In this document: piece by piece, positions 19,019 through 28,839 of the stretch
Layout: every line of letters starts with the position of its first letter
Numbering within the stretch: position 1 is the stretch's first letter
DNA from: Methanogenium organophilum
GTDB taxonomy: Archaea > Halobacteriota > Methanomicrobia > Methanomicrobiales > Methanomicrobiaceae
Direction of reading: 5' to 3'
NCBI RefSeq assembly: GCF_026684035.1
Contig: NZ_CP113361.1
Location: 1,178,001-1,242,000 of the forward strand
DNA length: 64,000 nt
The notes under the pieces: generated by a model
Databases searched by the model: none
Seen by the model: only the letters and a program-made list of their open reading frames with translations
What the model was told of the DNA's origin: nothing
Program-made: the position numbers and the translations under genes

Positions 19019-19027
19019 GGTGTAATA

Positions 19028-20185
19028 ATGAGAGATTTTATTTCACAGCGAACTCACAGGATTCCGCCGTCCGGTATCCGCCGGTTCTTTGATATTGTAC
19101 AGGAGATGGATGATGTCATCTCCCTCGGCGTGGGCGAACCCGACTATGCGACCCCGTGGGTTGCCTGTGAGGCGGGCATCGCCTCTGTTGAACAGGGCCA
19201 GACGTCGTACACATCAAACAGCGGTCTCCCCGAGTTGCGCACCGAGGTGTCACGATACCTTTCAAAACGCTTTGGCATCCAGTACCATCCTGAGGATGAG
19301 ATGATCGTCACAACCGGCGCATCAGAAGCACTCGACATCGCAATACGGGCTGTTACCGATCCGGGTGACGAGATCCTCATCGCCGATCCCTCCTACGTAT
19401 CTTACTCTCCGGGAGTTATTCTCTCTGACGGCGTCCCGGTCCTGGTTCCCTGCCGGATGGAGGACGAATTCCGGCTGACCCCGGATGCCCTGATGGAGAA
19501 GATCACGCCGAAGTCAAAGGCGGTCATCTGCAACTTCCCGAACAACCCGTCCGGGGGAGTGATGTCACGGGAGGATTACCGTGGTATCGCGGATGTAATC
19601 TGTGACCACGACCTCCTCCTGATATCAGACGAGATCTATACAGAGATGACTTACGATGGTGAGATGACAAGTGCAGTCCAGGCGGATGGTCTCCGGGAAC
19701 GTACAATTCTCATCAATGGCTTTTCAAAGGCATATGCGATGACCGGTTGGCGGGTCGCCTATCTCTGCGCCCCAAAAAATCTCTGCGAAGCCGCTCTGAA
19801 GATTCATCAGTATGTGATGCTCTCGGCACCGACCATGAGTCAGTATGCGGCAGTTGGCGCCCTGAGGAATGCGGACCATGACCGCGAGGAGATGGTGACT
19901 GAGTACCAGATGCGCCGCAACCTCTTCGTGCGGGGCTTAAACCGTATCGGTCTCACCTGCCACCTCCCCCGCGGGGCGTTCTATGCATTTCCCTCCATTA
20001 AGGATTTTGGAATTTCTGACGTTGAATTTGCAGAAAGGCTTCTAAAGGAGCAGCATGTGGCAGTGGTTCCTGGCAGTGTCTTTGGCCCGTCCGGGGAGGG
20101 GCACCTACGCTGCGCCTACGCTGTCTCCCGCGATGACCTGCGTGAAGCCGTCAACCGGATTGAGAAATTTATCACTTCCCTGTGA
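19028..20185 (+). CDS. PLP-dependent aminotransferase, class I/II
   Basis: 385 residues. It has the fold-type I hallmarks: GVGEPDYATP near 38, YTSNSGLPELR, NFPNNPSGG near 168, SDEIYTEM, the PLP lysine in NGFSKAYAMTGWR near 235, and a C-terminal Arg region (LRCAYAVS) that binds the substrate carboxylate. It probably transaminates aspartate, aromatic or branched amino acids; the exact substrate cannot be told. It follows the Lrp gene by 9 nt, so the pair is likely co-regulated. Confidence 0.92.
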   Translation: MRDFISQRTHRIPPSGIRRFFDIVQEMDDVISLGVGEPDYATPWVACEAGIASVEQGQTSYTSNSGLPELRTEVSRYLSKRFGIQYHPEDEMIVTTGASEALDIAIRAVTDPGDEILIADPSYVSYSPGVILSDGVPVLVPCRMEDEFRLTPDALMEKITPKSKAVICNFPNNPSGGVMSREDYRGIADVICDHDLLLISDEIYTEMTYDGEMTSAVQADGLRERTILINGFSKAYAMTGWRVAYLCAPKNLCEAALKIHQYVMLSAPTMSQYAAVGALRNADHDREEMVTEYQMRRNLFVRGLNRIGLTCHLPRGAFYAFPSIKDFGISDVEFAERLLKEQHVAVVPGSVFGPSGEGHLRCAYAVSRDDLREAVNRIEKFITSL

Positions 20186-20272
20186 GGGGAAATCATCCAT
20201 TTGCTTTCCCCCCTTTTCCTTAGGAATTTTATATCCCGTTACATATTGAAATGAGGGTTTCGGGTGCTTGTT

Positions 20273-20295
20273 ACCCCTTCATTTCCAGTGGAAAT
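20273..20295 (-). other. Origin recognition box
   Basis: Plus strand ACCCCTTCATTTCCAGTGGA then AAT: intact core and G-run on the minus strand. Confidence 0.85.
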
Positions 20296-20473
20296 CCGAT
20301 GTTGCATGCGAACGTTCAAAATAGATAATCTTACCCGGATCGGTATTCTGGTTTCTGACACCCGTGAAGGGTATTGCGTGTCGATGCGGTGATCCCTTCG
20401 GGCACATTAGAAGAGCGGAGATGGTGTTGCAATTTCTTCCGATGCATATCATAAAGAATTTCGATCCGTTTCT

Positions 20474-20496
20474 ACCCCTTCATTTCCAGTGGAAAC
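20474..20496 (-). other. Origin recognition box
   Basis: Plus strand ACCCCTTCATTTCCAGTGGA then AAC, almost identical to 20273-20295. Confidence 0.87.
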
Positions 20497-20581
20497 CACT
20501 TTTGATTCAGTTCAACTGTTTTTTACATACCCTATTGTAAGATTTATGTCCTCACTGTACCAATGACTATCTGATTGAATA

Positions 20582-21583
20582 ATGAGCTGCACAATCATCG
20601 TCGGTGGGTTTTTTGGAGATGAAGGGAAGGGCAAAATTGTTGCCCATGTCGCCCATAAGGACAAACCGTCCATCATCTCCCGGGGAGGAGTCGGTCCGAA
20701 TGCCGGCCACACAGTGAAAGTAGGAGAGCAAGAATATGGCGTCAGGATGATCCCATCGGGGTTTGTTTATCCAGACGCCCGTCTTTTTATCGGTACAGGC
20801 GTGCTCGTTGATCCACGGGTTCTGAAACAGGAGATCGAGTATGTCGGAGTAGAGGGTCGGGTATTCATCGACGGGCGCTGTTCGATTATTGAAGAGCAAC
20901 ATATCGAGCGCGATCGTGCTGACGATCACCTCTCTAAGACCATCGGCTCCACCGGAACCGGGTGTGGTCCTGCAAATGTCGATCGGGTCCAGCGGGTTGC
21001 AACACAGGCAAAGGACGTGCCTGAACTTGCACAATATGTTATCGATGCCGCCCAAGAGGTTAATGATGCCTTAGATCGCGGCGAAACGGTAATTCTGGAA
21101 GGGACACAGGGATTTGGCATCTCCCTCTACTTCGGAACGTATCCCTTTGTTACCTCCAAGGACACCTCGGCATCCCAGATTGCTGCGGACAATGGTGTCG
21201 GGCCAACCCGTATCGATGATGTCATCGTTGTCTTCAAGGCTTACCCGACACGGGTCGGTGAAGGTCCTTTCGGAACTGAGATGACCAAAGAAGAGTCCCA
21301 CGCCCTTGGTATTGAGGAGTTTGGCACTGTCACCCATCGCGAACGGCGTATCGGTGGTTGGGACGGCAAGATGGCCCGGTACTCTGCGATGATCAACGGC
21401 TGCACCATTGCGGCCATCACCGGCATCGACAACGTCGATGAGGCATGCTACGGAGCGACCGAGTACAGCCAACTGACCGAGAAGGCACTTGCTTTCATTC
21501 GGCAGGCAGAAGAGGATATCGGTGTACCCGTTAAACTCATCTCAACCGGACCCGAGATGACCCAGATAATCGATATCCGGTGA
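20582..21583 (+). CDS. purA: Adenylosuccinate synthetase
   Basis: 333 residues, the short archaeal form (bacterial enzymes have about 430). It joins IMP and aspartate using GTP on the way to AMP. The N-terminal P-loop is GGFFGDEGKGK, followed by SRGGVGPNAGHTV; GSTGTGCGPANVDR, EGTQGFGISLYFGTYP and GVGPTRIDDV are the IMP and magnesium-site regions. No ribosome site precedes the ATG, which fits a near-leaderless message from the TATA at 20542. Confidence 0.96.
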   Translation: MSCTIIVGGFFGDEGKGKIVAHVAHKDKPSIISRGGVGPNAGHTVKVGEQEYGVRMIPSGFVYPDARLFIGTGVLVDPRVLKQEIEYVGVEGRVFIDGRCSIIEEQHIERDRADDHLSKTIGSTGTGCGPANVDRVQRVATQAKDVPELAQYVIDAAQEVNDALDRGETVILEGTQGFGISLYFGTYPFVTSKDTSASQIAADNGVGPTRIDDVIVVFKAYPTRVGEGPFGTEMTKEESHALGIEEFGTVTHRERRIGGWDGKMARYSAMINGCTIAAITGIDNVDEACYGATEYSQLTEKALAFIRQAEEDIGVPVKLISTGPEMTQIIDIR

Positions 21584-21589
21584 ACGGAT

Positions 21590-21793
21590 ATGAAGACAGA
21601 AACAATTGAGATCCTCTGCTGCCCGGTCTGCAGGGGGGATCTTGAGTTGATTGCGACTGAAACGGCGGAAACAGAAGAGGCGATCACTGACGTCGTTACC
21701 GGCATCCTACGGTGTGGAGCATGCGGCATCGATTATCCGATTGTTGAAGGGATTCCTAACCTTCTTGTCCCCGGGAAGAAACCGGAGCAGTAA
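21590..21793 (+). CDS. Trm112-like zinc protein (methyltransferase activator)
   Basis: 67 residues. CCPVC at 10-14 and CGAC at 43-46 form a zinc ribbon of the Trm112/YcaR type, and GIDYPIVEGIPNLL is the typical C-terminal segment. Archaeal Trm112 binds and activates several RNA and protein methyltransferases. It starts 6 nt after the purA stop. Confidence 0.85.
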   Translation: MKTETIEILCCPVCRGDLELIATETAETEEAITDVVTGILRCGACGIDYPIVEGIPNLLVPGKKPEQ

Positions 21794-21819
21794 TATTCAT
21801 AAAAGAGGAGTGAAGTATA

Positions 21820-22362
21820 GTGGCAGGCATCTGTGAAATTCATCTGAACAGGCGGCAGATAAACGCGGTTGATGTACCCCAGAAGACCACGGTTGTCCCG
21901 GGGAATGACCTCGTGGTTCGGTTCGTCAACCATGGTTCACCAATCCACCTGACGCTGAAGGCCATCAATGCCTCCTCGTTCACTGACTTTTTTCATGCAA
22001 ATATCTATGTCCCGGATAGTGAGGATTTCCCTATCCCCATCAGGGAATATGCACCTTCCGGTGAATTCTCCCTCCAGGTGATCGTCGGCTATGGGACAAA
22101 GAATGAGGAGACGGAAATTGAAGTTCTGCGCCCGGAGGTTGAGGAAAGATTCACAGAAAGCCCTGATCTTCCTGATCTTGAGGATGATAGGAGGAGTAGC
22201 GGCTCGCTTTCACCGGGCGGCATCCTCCCGGTTCTCCTCACCATTGGTCTCTCGCTGCTTCTCTATATTTTGTGGTTTATGGAAGGAGAGATCATCTATA
22301 ACTACATCGCCTATGTCCTCCTTTTCCTCGGTGTCATTGCTGCATGGTTCTCGAACCGGTAA
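21820..22362 (+). CDS. Membrane-anchored protein of unknown function
   Basis: 180 residues from a GTG with GAGGAGTGA just upstream. Residues 1-110 are a beta-rich domain without a signal peptide, followed by an acidic linker and two membrane helices at about 132-152 and 158-177. It overlaps cbiB by 19 nt, so the two are probably co-translated. Proteins of this layout occur beside cbiB in other Euryarchaeota, to my knowledge as uncharacterised families. I cannot name a function. Confidence 0.75.
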   Translation: MAGICEIHLNRRQINAVDVPQKTTVVPGNDLVVRFVNHGSPIHLTLKAINASSFTDFFHANIYVPDSEDFPIPIREYAPSGEFSLQVIVGYGTKNEETEIEVLRPEVEERFTESPDLPDLEDDRRSSGSLSPGGILPVLLTIGLSLLLYILWFMEGEIIYNYIAYVLLFLGVIAAWFSNR

Positions 22363-23267
22363 TTATCCTCTGGGCGGCCCTCGCGGCTGACCGTGCCGCA
22401 GGAGATCCGCCAAACCAGTGGCATCCGACCGCCTGGCTGGGGAGGCTTATCGGATGGTGGGGAGTCCCCGGGCGGTTTTCCGCGACAGCAGAACGCCTGT
22501 ATGGCGCTATATGTTGTATCGGAACGATTATTCTCTTTTCTCTGCCGTTCTATCTTGTATCACGACTGTTACCACCGCTTTTTTATTTTGTGGCAGGGTT
22601 TTTCCTCCTCTCCCTAACCATCGGCTGGCGGTCTCTCGAGGAGCATGTTGAGGCTGTTGAGAACGGACTTTCTGCAGGCGGCGGCAGGGAGGAGGTGCAG
22701 ATGCTTGTCTCGCGCAGAACCGCTGAACTGTCCGATGAAGAGGTGCGCTCTGCAGCCTATGAGTCGATGGCAGAGAATCTTACAGACGCAATTATTGGTC
22801 CGCTCTTCTGGTTTACCCTCATTGGCCTTGTGGGGGCCGCCGCATTCAGGGCGACAAATACGATGGACGCGATGCTTGGCTATTGTGACCACCGGCGGTT
22901 TATCGGCTGGTTTCCGGCCCGCCTGGATGATCTACTCTGCTACCTTCCTGCACGGTTCGCGGGTATCTGTCTTCTCTTATGGTTTTTGCCTTTCGGGCGG
23001 GCCGGTGCCGCATGGCGGTGTATGCACCGCGATGGACACCTGCGTCCGGGCTATAACGGCGGCATCACAATGGCACTTATTGCCGGCGGAACGGGAACCG
23101 CCTTTGTAAAACCGGGTGTCTATACCATTGGAGATGGAGAAAGGAGCCTCTTGGACGGTGGGCCTGCGATCGTATCTGCAGTCCGCGGGGCGACTGTCAT
23201 CGCTGCCATTATCTGCACTTTCGCGCTCTGTGTGGCTGGTGTCATCATTCCCCAAATTTTCCCCTGA
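22344..23267 (+). CDS. cbiB: Adenosylcobinamide-phosphate synthase
   Basis: 307 residues. CbiB attaches the aminopropanol (phosphate) arm to the corrin ring late in cobamide synthesis; it is an integral membrane enzyme. Seen here: [21 protein letters not shown] at the N-terminus, then [18 protein letters not shown] near 135, MLGYC...[17 protein letters not shown] and the ending region of several helices. The start ATG is inside the preceding gene. The cell therefore makes or remodels its own corrinoid, consistent with BtuCD and CbiMNQO elsewhere in the window. Confidence 0.93.
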   Translation: MVLEPVIILWAALAADRAAGDPPNQWHPTAWLGRLIGWWGVPGRFSATAERLYGAICCIGTIILFSLPFYLVSRLLPPLFYFVAGFFLLSLTIGWRSLEEHVEAVENGLSAGGGREEVQMLVSRRTAELSDEEVRSAAYESMAENLTDAIIGPLFWFTLIGLVGAAAFRATNTMDAMLGYCDHRRFIGWFPARLDDLLCYLPARFAGICLLLWFLPFGRAGAAWRCMHRDGHLRPGYNGGITMALIAGGTGTAFVKPGVYTIGDGERSLLDGGPAIVSAVRGATVIAAIICTFALCVAGVIIPQIFP

Positions 23268-23309
23268 AAGGAGGCCCCGCACCACCAAGGCGGTATGTCC
23301 CCGACCATG

Positions 23310-23317
23310 TATTTATT
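23310..23317 (+). promoter_or_regulatory. TATA box of pdxS
   Basis: TATTTATT ends 27 nt before the pdxS ATG, so transcription should start within a few bases of the start codon (leaderless or nearly so). Confidence 0.6.
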
Positions 23318-23343
23318 CGGTTACACGACAAGACGTACAGACA

Positions 23344-24240
23344 ATGAAACTTGAAGAGCTCAGGTTCGGGACTGAACTCGTGAAGCGCGGCTTTGCTGCA
23401 ATGCAGAAAGGCGGCGTCATCATGGATGTTGTGAATGCAGAACAGGCAGCCATCGCAGAAGAGGCGGGCGCTGTTGCCGTGATGGCACTCGAGCGTGTCC
23501 CCGCTGACATTCGTAAGGCAGGCGGGGTTGCCAGGATGGCGGATCCGGCCAAGGTCGCAGAAATAATCGAGGCTGTTTCCATCCCGGTGATGGGAAAGGC
23601 GCGTATCGGGCACTTTGTCGAAGCGCAGGTTCTGGAATCACTGGGTGTTGACATGATTGACGAGTCAGAGGTACTGACACCGGCAGACGAGGACTACCAC
23701 ATCGAAAAGACCGCATTCACCGTACCCTTCGTATGTGGTGCGCGTAATCTTGGTGAGGCATGCCGCCGTATCAACGAGGGTGCTGCGATGATTCGGACCA
23801 AAGGTGAGGCTGGCACCGGCAATGTAGTTGAGGCTGTCAGGCACATGCGGGCCATAACCTCTGAAATTCACGAGCTGCAGGGCATGAACGATATTGAGAT
23901 CGCCGCCCGGGCACGGGCCATTGAGGCTCCGTATGAGGTTATGAAGGATTGCGCCGAACGCGGCCGTCTTCCGGTTGTCAATTTCTCCGCAGGTGGTATT
24001 GCAACACCATGTGATGCGGCGATGATGATGCAGCTTGGCTGTGACGGTGTCTTTGTGGGTTCCGGCATCTTCAAGTCAGAGACACCCGCAGAGATGGCAG
24101 TGGCCATCGTTGAAGCGGTCAACAACTATGACGATGCATCCGTCATTGCTGAGGTCTCCCGTGGCCTTGGTGACCCGATGCGGGGTCTTGATATCCATAC
24201 CCTGCCGGAAAATGAGGTGCTCCGGTTCCGTGGGAATTAA
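23344..24240 (+). CDS. pdxS: Pyridoxal 5'-phosphate synthase, PdxS subunit
   Basis: 298 residues from the ATG at 23344; the open frame continues upstream into cbiB but without family similarity. PdxS is a TIM barrel that makes PLP from ribose 5-phosphate, glyceraldehyde 3-phosphate and ammonia supplied by PdxT. Visible landmarks are [31 protein letters not shown] (active-site Lys), [12 protein letters not shown] and the phosphate loop FSAGGIATP. pdxT overlaps its 3' end. Confidence 0.97.
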   Translation: MKLEELRFGTELVKRGFAAMQKGGVIMDVVNAEQAAIAEEAGAVAVMALERVPADIRKAGGVARMADPAKVAEIIEAVSIPVMGKARIGHFVEAQVLESLGVDMIDESEVLTPADEDYHIEKTAFTVPFVCGARNLGEACRRINEGAAMIRTKGEAGTGNVVEAVRHMRAITSEIHELQGMNDIEIAARARAIEAPYEVMKDCAERGRLPVVNFSAGGIATPCDAAMMMQLGCDGVFVGSGIFKSETPAEMAVAIVEAVNNYDDASVIAEVSRGLGDPMRGLDIHTLPENEVLRFRGN

Positions 24241-24823
24241 AATTGGGGTTTGTGCCCTGCAGGGTGATGTTTCCGAGCATATAAGGGCGTTTGAAGCTGC
24301 CCTCTCTCTTCTGGGGGAGGGGGGTGATGTTTTCCCTTTCCGGAAAGCAGCGGATATCCCGCTCTGTGATGCGATTGTGCTCCCGGGCGGGGAGTCCACA
24401 ACAATATCCCATCTGCTAAAAAAAAATAATATGTACGGCCCGCTCCGTACATTCAAAGGAGGCATCTTTGCAACCTGTGCCGGTCTGGTGCTTATTGGCC
24501 GTGAAGTTGATGATCCGCGGGTCGAACCACTGGGCATCATGGACATCGCGGTCGGGAGAAATGCGTTTGGCCGCCAGCGCGATTCGTGCGAAATGGCGGT
24601 AACAATAGCTGGTGATGATCAGCCATTCTGTGGGTACTTCATACGGGCGCCGGTCATTGTCTCGGTCGGACCGGAAGCGACACCACTCTGCTACGCCGAC
24701 CATATTGTCGGGGCTGTTCAGGGCCCGCATATGGGCCTCTCCTTCCATCCCGAACTGGGTGGAGACCTCCGTCTTCACCTACTCTTTCTGGAACGGCTGC
24801 GTGCATACGCAACTGCACCATAG
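24230..24823 (+). CDS. pdxT: Pyridoxal 5'-phosphate synthase, PdxT glutaminase subunit
   Basis: 197 residues from a GTG at 24230, chosen because GAGGTG lies 10 nt upstream and the product then begins [17 protein letters not shown], as in the family. An ATG at 24212 in frame is the alternative. The class I amidotransferase triad is present: Cys in ATCAGLVL, and His and Glu in [17 protein letters not shown] is the oxyanion region. It overlaps pdxS by 11 nt and supplies it with ammonia. Confidence 0.95.
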   Translation: MGIKIGVCALQGDVSEHIRAFEAALSLLGEGGDVFPFRKAADIPLCDAIVLPGGESTTISHLLKKNNMYGPLRTFKGGIFATCAGLVLIGREVDDPRVEPLGIMDIAVGRNAFGRQRDSCEMAVTIAGDDQPFCGYFIRAPVIVSVGPEATPLCYADHIVGAVQGPHMGLSFHPELGGDLRLHLLFLERLRAYATAP

Positions 24824-24857
24824 TCCAATATAAGCAGGTGCTGGCGATGGACCTTCC

Positions 24858-24872
24858 CCTTCCTTTTTTTGG
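24858..24872 (+). terminator. Oligo-T terminator after pdxT
   Basis: A run of eight T within CCTTTTTTTTGG follows pdxT by about 40 nt, between convergent genes. Confidence 0.4.
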
Positions 24873-24891
24873 TCCACGCTAAACAGGGATG

Positions 24892-27030
24892 TCAATGATG
24901 GTTTATTGCCGTCCGTGGGATATGGAAGGTAAACGCACCACCTGGTCTGCTGGTCTCGATTTCTATCGTGCCGCGCATCTGACGGGTGAGGACATTAATG
25001 AGTTTGATGCCCAGCGAGTCGAGCCTGGCAATGTCAAAATCAGCGGGCAGGCCACATCCGTCATCCCTGACCGATAGGATGTACTCTTCGTCCGTCTCAG
25101 TCAGTTCAATTGTGATTTTTCCCTCTTTCTTCCCTTTAAATGCGTGTTTAAGCGAGTTTGAGATGAGTTCGTTAACGATAAGTCCGCATGGGAGTGCGGT
25201 GTCGATGTCCATTACGTGGACGGTGATTCCCAACTCCACCGCGATATTTGTATCGAGGGAGTAAGAGGCAATTACCTCGGATGAGAGGTTTCTGAGGTAC
25301 CCGGCCGGGTCAATGGATGCGAGATTCTCCGACTGATAGAGGGATTCATGCACCAATGCCATGGATTTAATCCGGTTCTGGCTTTCACGGAGTCGTTCCA
25401 GGCTCTCGGGGTCTGAGATCTTGTCTGACTGCAGGGAGATCAGAGACGATATGACCTGCATATTATTCTTGACGCGGTGGTGCACCTCCTTCAGGAGTAC
25501 CTCCTTCTCCTGCAGCGAACGCCGCAGTTCATCCTCTGCCCTCTTCCGCGAGGAAATATCAAGGATTGAAGCCACATAGTGGTCTGTTTCGGGAATCGCC
25601 GACGTCCATATGATCACGTCCCTGTATGTCTTGTCCCGGAGCTGAAACTGTACTTCATACTCCCGTGGCTGCATTGCATTCATTCCGCCCGCATCGATCT
25701 CCGGAGGCCACCGGATAGCCGGGTGCGCCGATTCTTCACCCTTTTTTCCGGGTATCTGCTCTCTTTCAGGAATGAAATCATACCACCTCATCCGATTCTC
25801 CACTTCGGCCTTGGTGTATCCGCTGAGGCGTTCAAATCTGGTATTGATGAGGGTCAGGATCCCCTCCCTCGTTAAAATTGCGGTTGCTGCACCGCCAACC
25901 TCAAAGAGGGTTCGGTAATTTGCTTCAGAGAGGCGGATCTCCTCCTGCATCCTCCGCGCTTCCGTGACGTCGTCAGCGGAATAGAGCACCGACGTGACAA
26001 GGCCGTTTTCATCCCGGAGCGCGGTGAAATGTCCGGCAATAAGCCTCTCGCCCTTTGTGGTCAGGATCGGGTATTCAAAAGAATCGTTTTCCACCCGTTT
26101 TCCGGTGAGTATTCTGTTAAATTTGTTACGTTCCTCTTCCCGAATTATTTCCGGGAGGAAGGACGAGAACCAGTCTTTGCCGATAATCAACTCTTCAGTC
26201 GTTCCCAGCACTTCGTCTGCCCGTCGGTTTGCGAGCGCAATGGTGTGGTTTGCCTTTACCACAAAGAGCATCACACCTGCGGTGTTGAGATATGTTTGTG
26301 AGCGCAGGCGTTCCTGTTCACGTTCCTTCTCGGCAATTTTTCTGGCAGTGATATCAGTCACCGTAAGGACAACCGATTTGCCGTATCCACTACCCACTGA
26401 GAGCAGTACTACGACCTCTTCCCCATTTCTGCGGAGAAGCCGCGTCTCCACGTCTGAAGCAGACCGGACATCTGAAATGGCAGAGAAAAACGCCTCCATT
26501 TCGTTTCCATCCTTCCAGATTTGGCTGAGATGTGCTCCCTGCAATTCTCCCGGTGAATAAACAAGCATTCGTTCAAGGCGGCTGTTCACTTCACGGATGA
26601 CAAGCCCCGGGTACTCGATGAGAAGGATTCCCGCCTGTGAGGTGGAAAAAATCGCTTCATATCGGGCTTTTTCTTTGTTTAATTCTCCTGAAAGGAGGGA
26701 TATTGCAACACCTGCACCTACAAGCACAATTGAATTGACAAAGACGAGATATGGTTCTGCGAGCAGCCTGATGAAAGGGTAGTGCAGGACCATATTAAGG
26801 ATCCCGACAATGAGTGAGAATGAAATTCCTCGTTCAGGATAGCGGTAGGCTACAAATATGATGGGGATGAGAAAGAGGTATGGCGTCAGATTGGTGATCC
26901 CGATGGAAATTCCATAGAGAATGATCGCAACCGATATGATACTGAATGTGAGGATGACGGCAACCCAGAAATTCAGGTGCCACCAACTATCTTCCGCGGT
27001 ATATATCCTGGGCTTTTCGGTATCCTCCAT
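24892..27030 (-). CDS. Membrane PAS sensor histidine kinase, HisKA_2 type
   Basis: 712 residues. Residues about 15-115 hold four or five membrane helices with little outside the membrane, followed by three PAS domains (about 125-235, 245-360, 370-500). The dimerisation domain contains EVHHRVKNN at 515-523 (intact His pair), then the ATP-binding domain with NELISNSLKHAF near 620 and DDGCGLP near 656. It likely phosphorylates a free response regulator such as the one at 28456. It is divergent from the second kinase at 27225. Confidence 0.9.
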   Translation of the reverse strand: MEDTEKPRIYTAEDSWWHLNFWVAVILTFSIISVAIILYGISIGITNLTPYLFLIPIIFVAYRYPERGISFSLIVGILNMVLHYPFIRLLAEPYLVFVNSIVLVGAGVAISLLSGELNKEKARYEAIFSTSQAGILLIEYPGLVIREVNSRLERMLVYSPGELQGAHLSQIWKDGNEMEAFFSAISDVRSASDVETRLLRRNGEEVVVLLSVGSGYGKSVVLTVTDITARKIAEKEREQERLRSQTYLNTAGVMLFVVKANHTIALANRRADEVLGTTEELIIGKDWFSSFLPEIIREEERNKFNRILTGKRVENDSFEYPILTTKGERLIAGHFTALRDENGLVTSVLYSADDVTEARRMQEEIRLSEANYRTLFEVGGAATAILTREGILTLINTRFERLSGYTKAEVENRMRWYDFIPEREQIPGKKGEESAHPAIRWPPEIDAGGMNAMQPREYEVQFQLRDKTYRDVIIWTSAIPETDHYVASILDISSRKRAEDELRRSLQEKEVLLKEVHHRVKNNMQVISSLISLQSDKISDPESLERLRESQNRIKSMALVHESLYQSENLASIDPAGYLRNLSSEVIASYSLDTNIAVELGITVHVMDIDTALPCGLIVNELISNSLKHAFKGKKEGKITIELTETDEEYILSVRDDGCGLPADFDIARLDSLGIKLINVLTRQMRGTIEIETSRPGGAFTFHIPRTAINHH

Positions 27031-27179
27031 ATATACCCATTGATTTTCTCATATTAAATGCACGTGATATTTTCATATGTCCGGGACGGCACTATGCTAG
27101 GATAATCATCGACAGTATGGTCCGTTTCCGATAAAAATGCAATAAAAAATACAATAGTGCCTATCAAAAGAGAACACCA

Positions 27180-27187
27180 TTATATAG
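27180..27187 (+). promoter_or_regulatory. TATA box of the HTH-PAS kinase gene
   Basis: TTATATAG lies 37 nt before the ATG at 27225; GGAG at about 27212 is a ribosome site within the short leader. Confidence 0.55.
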
Positions 27188-27224
27188 CAGGAGCAAATAT
27201 ACTAACGCGTACGGAGCAAACAGC

Positions 27225-28454
27225 ATGGCGCTTGAAATTGATGAGAGTAAACGGGAGCTTTCAAGGGTAAAAGAGCTTCTGAAGAATGAACCCCGGGGGC
27301 TTTCTATAACTGATATTTCACGGATTCTCAATATGAACCGGAATTCGGTATCAAAGTACCTTAATATGCTTCTCGTCTCCGGGCATGTTGATATGCGGTC
27401 TGTTGGGGTAGCAAAGGTCTATTTCCTATCGCAGCGGGTACCCATCTCTGCAATGCTTGACTTCTCTTCTGACTGCATTATTGTTCTGGATGCAGACCTG
27501 AGGATTGTGCAGCTCAATGACAACTATGTTGATTTCTCCGGTTACACGCGGGAGGAACTTATTGGCACCTCGATTCTGGATCGTGACCTTCCGGTGTTAA
27601 CCGATGCAATTGACCCGCATATCTTCGAGGAGGTGCTCCGCGGGCAGGACCTGTCTCGTGAACTCTGGTGGGAAGCGGAAGGTGAGGAATTCTCATTTTT
27701 AATCAAGATGATCCCAACGGTCTTTGATGATGGGCAGCCGGGCGCCACGGTTATTCTCGAGAATATTACAGATCTGAAACGCACAGAACAGGATCTGAAG
27801 TTAGCACTAGCAGAGAAAGATCAGCTCCTAACGGAGATTCACCAGCGTATAAGGAATAATCTCCAGGTTATTTCCAGTCTCATCAATCTCCAGACCACGG
27901 AGGTCAAGGACCCGGATGCACAGCGGATTGTCCAGCAGACACAGAGTAGGATTGAGGCTCTTGCCTTAGTCCACGATAATCTCCATGACTCGCCGGATCA
28001 CATGCATATTGGGGTGGAAGAGTATGTTAATGAGTTGGTTGAGTCCCTCTTTGTTACATACCGGGTGCCTGGGGAGCAGATTCAGTATTCTGTCAACGCC
28101 CCGGGTGTCGTGATTGGCCTCGATACAGCCGTCTCGTTTGGCATCATCATCTCCGAGTTGGTTACCAATGCGATTAAACATGCCTTCCCGGATGGACGTG
28201 AAGGCCATATCGCCCTCACGATTGTGAAGGATGATAGCAACCGTGTTGTTGTATCGGTAAAAGACAATGGAATCGGTATCCATGACAGGTATCGTTCAGG
28301 TGAGGAGCGCTCCATTGGCCTGATGCTTGTATCTACACTGGTTGACCGCCAACTGAACGGGACGATGGAGATCTCCAATACGAACGGCACCAGTTATATG
28401 ATCCAGTTTATTGAACGGGAAGAGGCGCCAGGTTCATTGTCGAAGGAGTATTGA
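27225..28454 (+). CDS. HTH-PAS-HisKA_2 sensor kinase fusion
   Basis: 409 residues, no membrane helix. Residues about 10-70 are a winged-helix/HTH domain (LSITDISRILNMNRNSVSKYLNML), then one PAS domain (about 75-185), then a HisKA_2 region and ATPase domain (NELVTNAIKHAF-like near 315, DNGIGI near 345). The H-box reads EIHQRIRNN at 204-212: the second His of the usual EIHHRVKNN is Gln207, while His206 remains. Whether the kinase is active depends on which His is used. A response regulator gene follows at once. The fusion of DNA-binding and kinase parts is unusual and suggests direct transcription control. Confidence 0.88.
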   Translation: MALEIDESKRELSRVKELLKNEPRGLSITDISRILNMNRNSVSKYLNMLLVSGHVDMRSVGVAKVYFLSQRVPISAMLDFSSDCIIVLDADLRIVQLNDNYVDFSGYTREELIGTSILDRDLPVLTDAIDPHIFEEVLRGQDLSRELWWEAEGEEFSFLIKMIPTVFDDGQPGATVILENITDLKRTEQDLKLALAEKDQLLTEIHQRIRNNLQVISSLINLQTTEVKDPDAQRIVQQTQSRIEALALVHDNLHDSPDHMHIGVEEYVNELVESLFVTYRVPGEQIQYSVNAPGVVIGLDTAVSFGIIISELVTNAIKHAFPDGREGHIALTIVKDDSNRVVVSVKDNGIGIHDRYRSGEERSIGLMLVSTLVDRQLNGTMEISNTNGTSYMIQFIEREEAPGSLSKEY

Positions 28455-28455
28455 T

Positions 28456-28839
28456 ATGGAAAAAAACCTGCGGGTACTGGTTGTTGAAGACGATGCGATC
28501 ATCGGGATGGATATTGAGCACCGGGTAAAGAAACTTGGGTATGAGGTGTGTGGTGTGGCGGACACTGCAGCAGAAGCGCTCGAAATTGCCTCCAGTAAAA
28601 AACCGGACATCGCACTTATGGACATCCGTTTGAGAGGAGAGGTGGATGGTATAGAGGCGGCCCGGATGCTGAGGGATCAGCTCTCGGTTCCGGTGATCTT
28701 TATCACTGCCTACTCGGATATGAAGATGCGGTCACGTGCGCTGGATATTGATCCGCTGGGCTATATTGTAAAACCGCTTCGGGAAGTGGAACTGAGAAAG
28801 ACTCTGGAAGCGGCAGAAGAGAAGGTCCGGGCCGGGTAG
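28456..28839 (+). CDS. Stand-alone response regulator receiver protein
   Basis: 127 residues from the ATG at 28456, with GGAG 8 nt upstream. The acidic pocket is EDD at 11-13, the phosphorylated Asp is 56 (ALMDIRL), and the conserved Thr (FITAYSD) and Lys (IVKPL) follow. There is no output domain. It starts 1 nt after the kinase stop codon, so it is probably the partner of that kinase and perhaps of the 24892-27030 kinase. Confidence 0.93.
   Translation: MEKNLRVLVVEDDAIIGMDIEHRVKKLGYEVCGVADTAAEALEIASSKKPDIALMDIRLRGEVDGIEAARMLRDQLSVPVIFITAYSDMKMRSRALDIDPLGYIVKPLREVELRKTLEAAEEKVRAG

Larger units (their letters stand above)
20186..20581. other. Intergenic region carrying two ORBs and the purA promoter
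   Basis: 396 nt between the aminotransferase and purA. It contains two strong reverse ORBs (20273-20295 and 20474-20496), 201 nt apart. Between them is unassigned sequence with a small hairpin (ACCC-loop-GGGT near 20360). A TATA-like ATTTATG (20542-20548) is about 36 nt before the purA ATG, which points to a very short leader. Confidence 0.7.
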
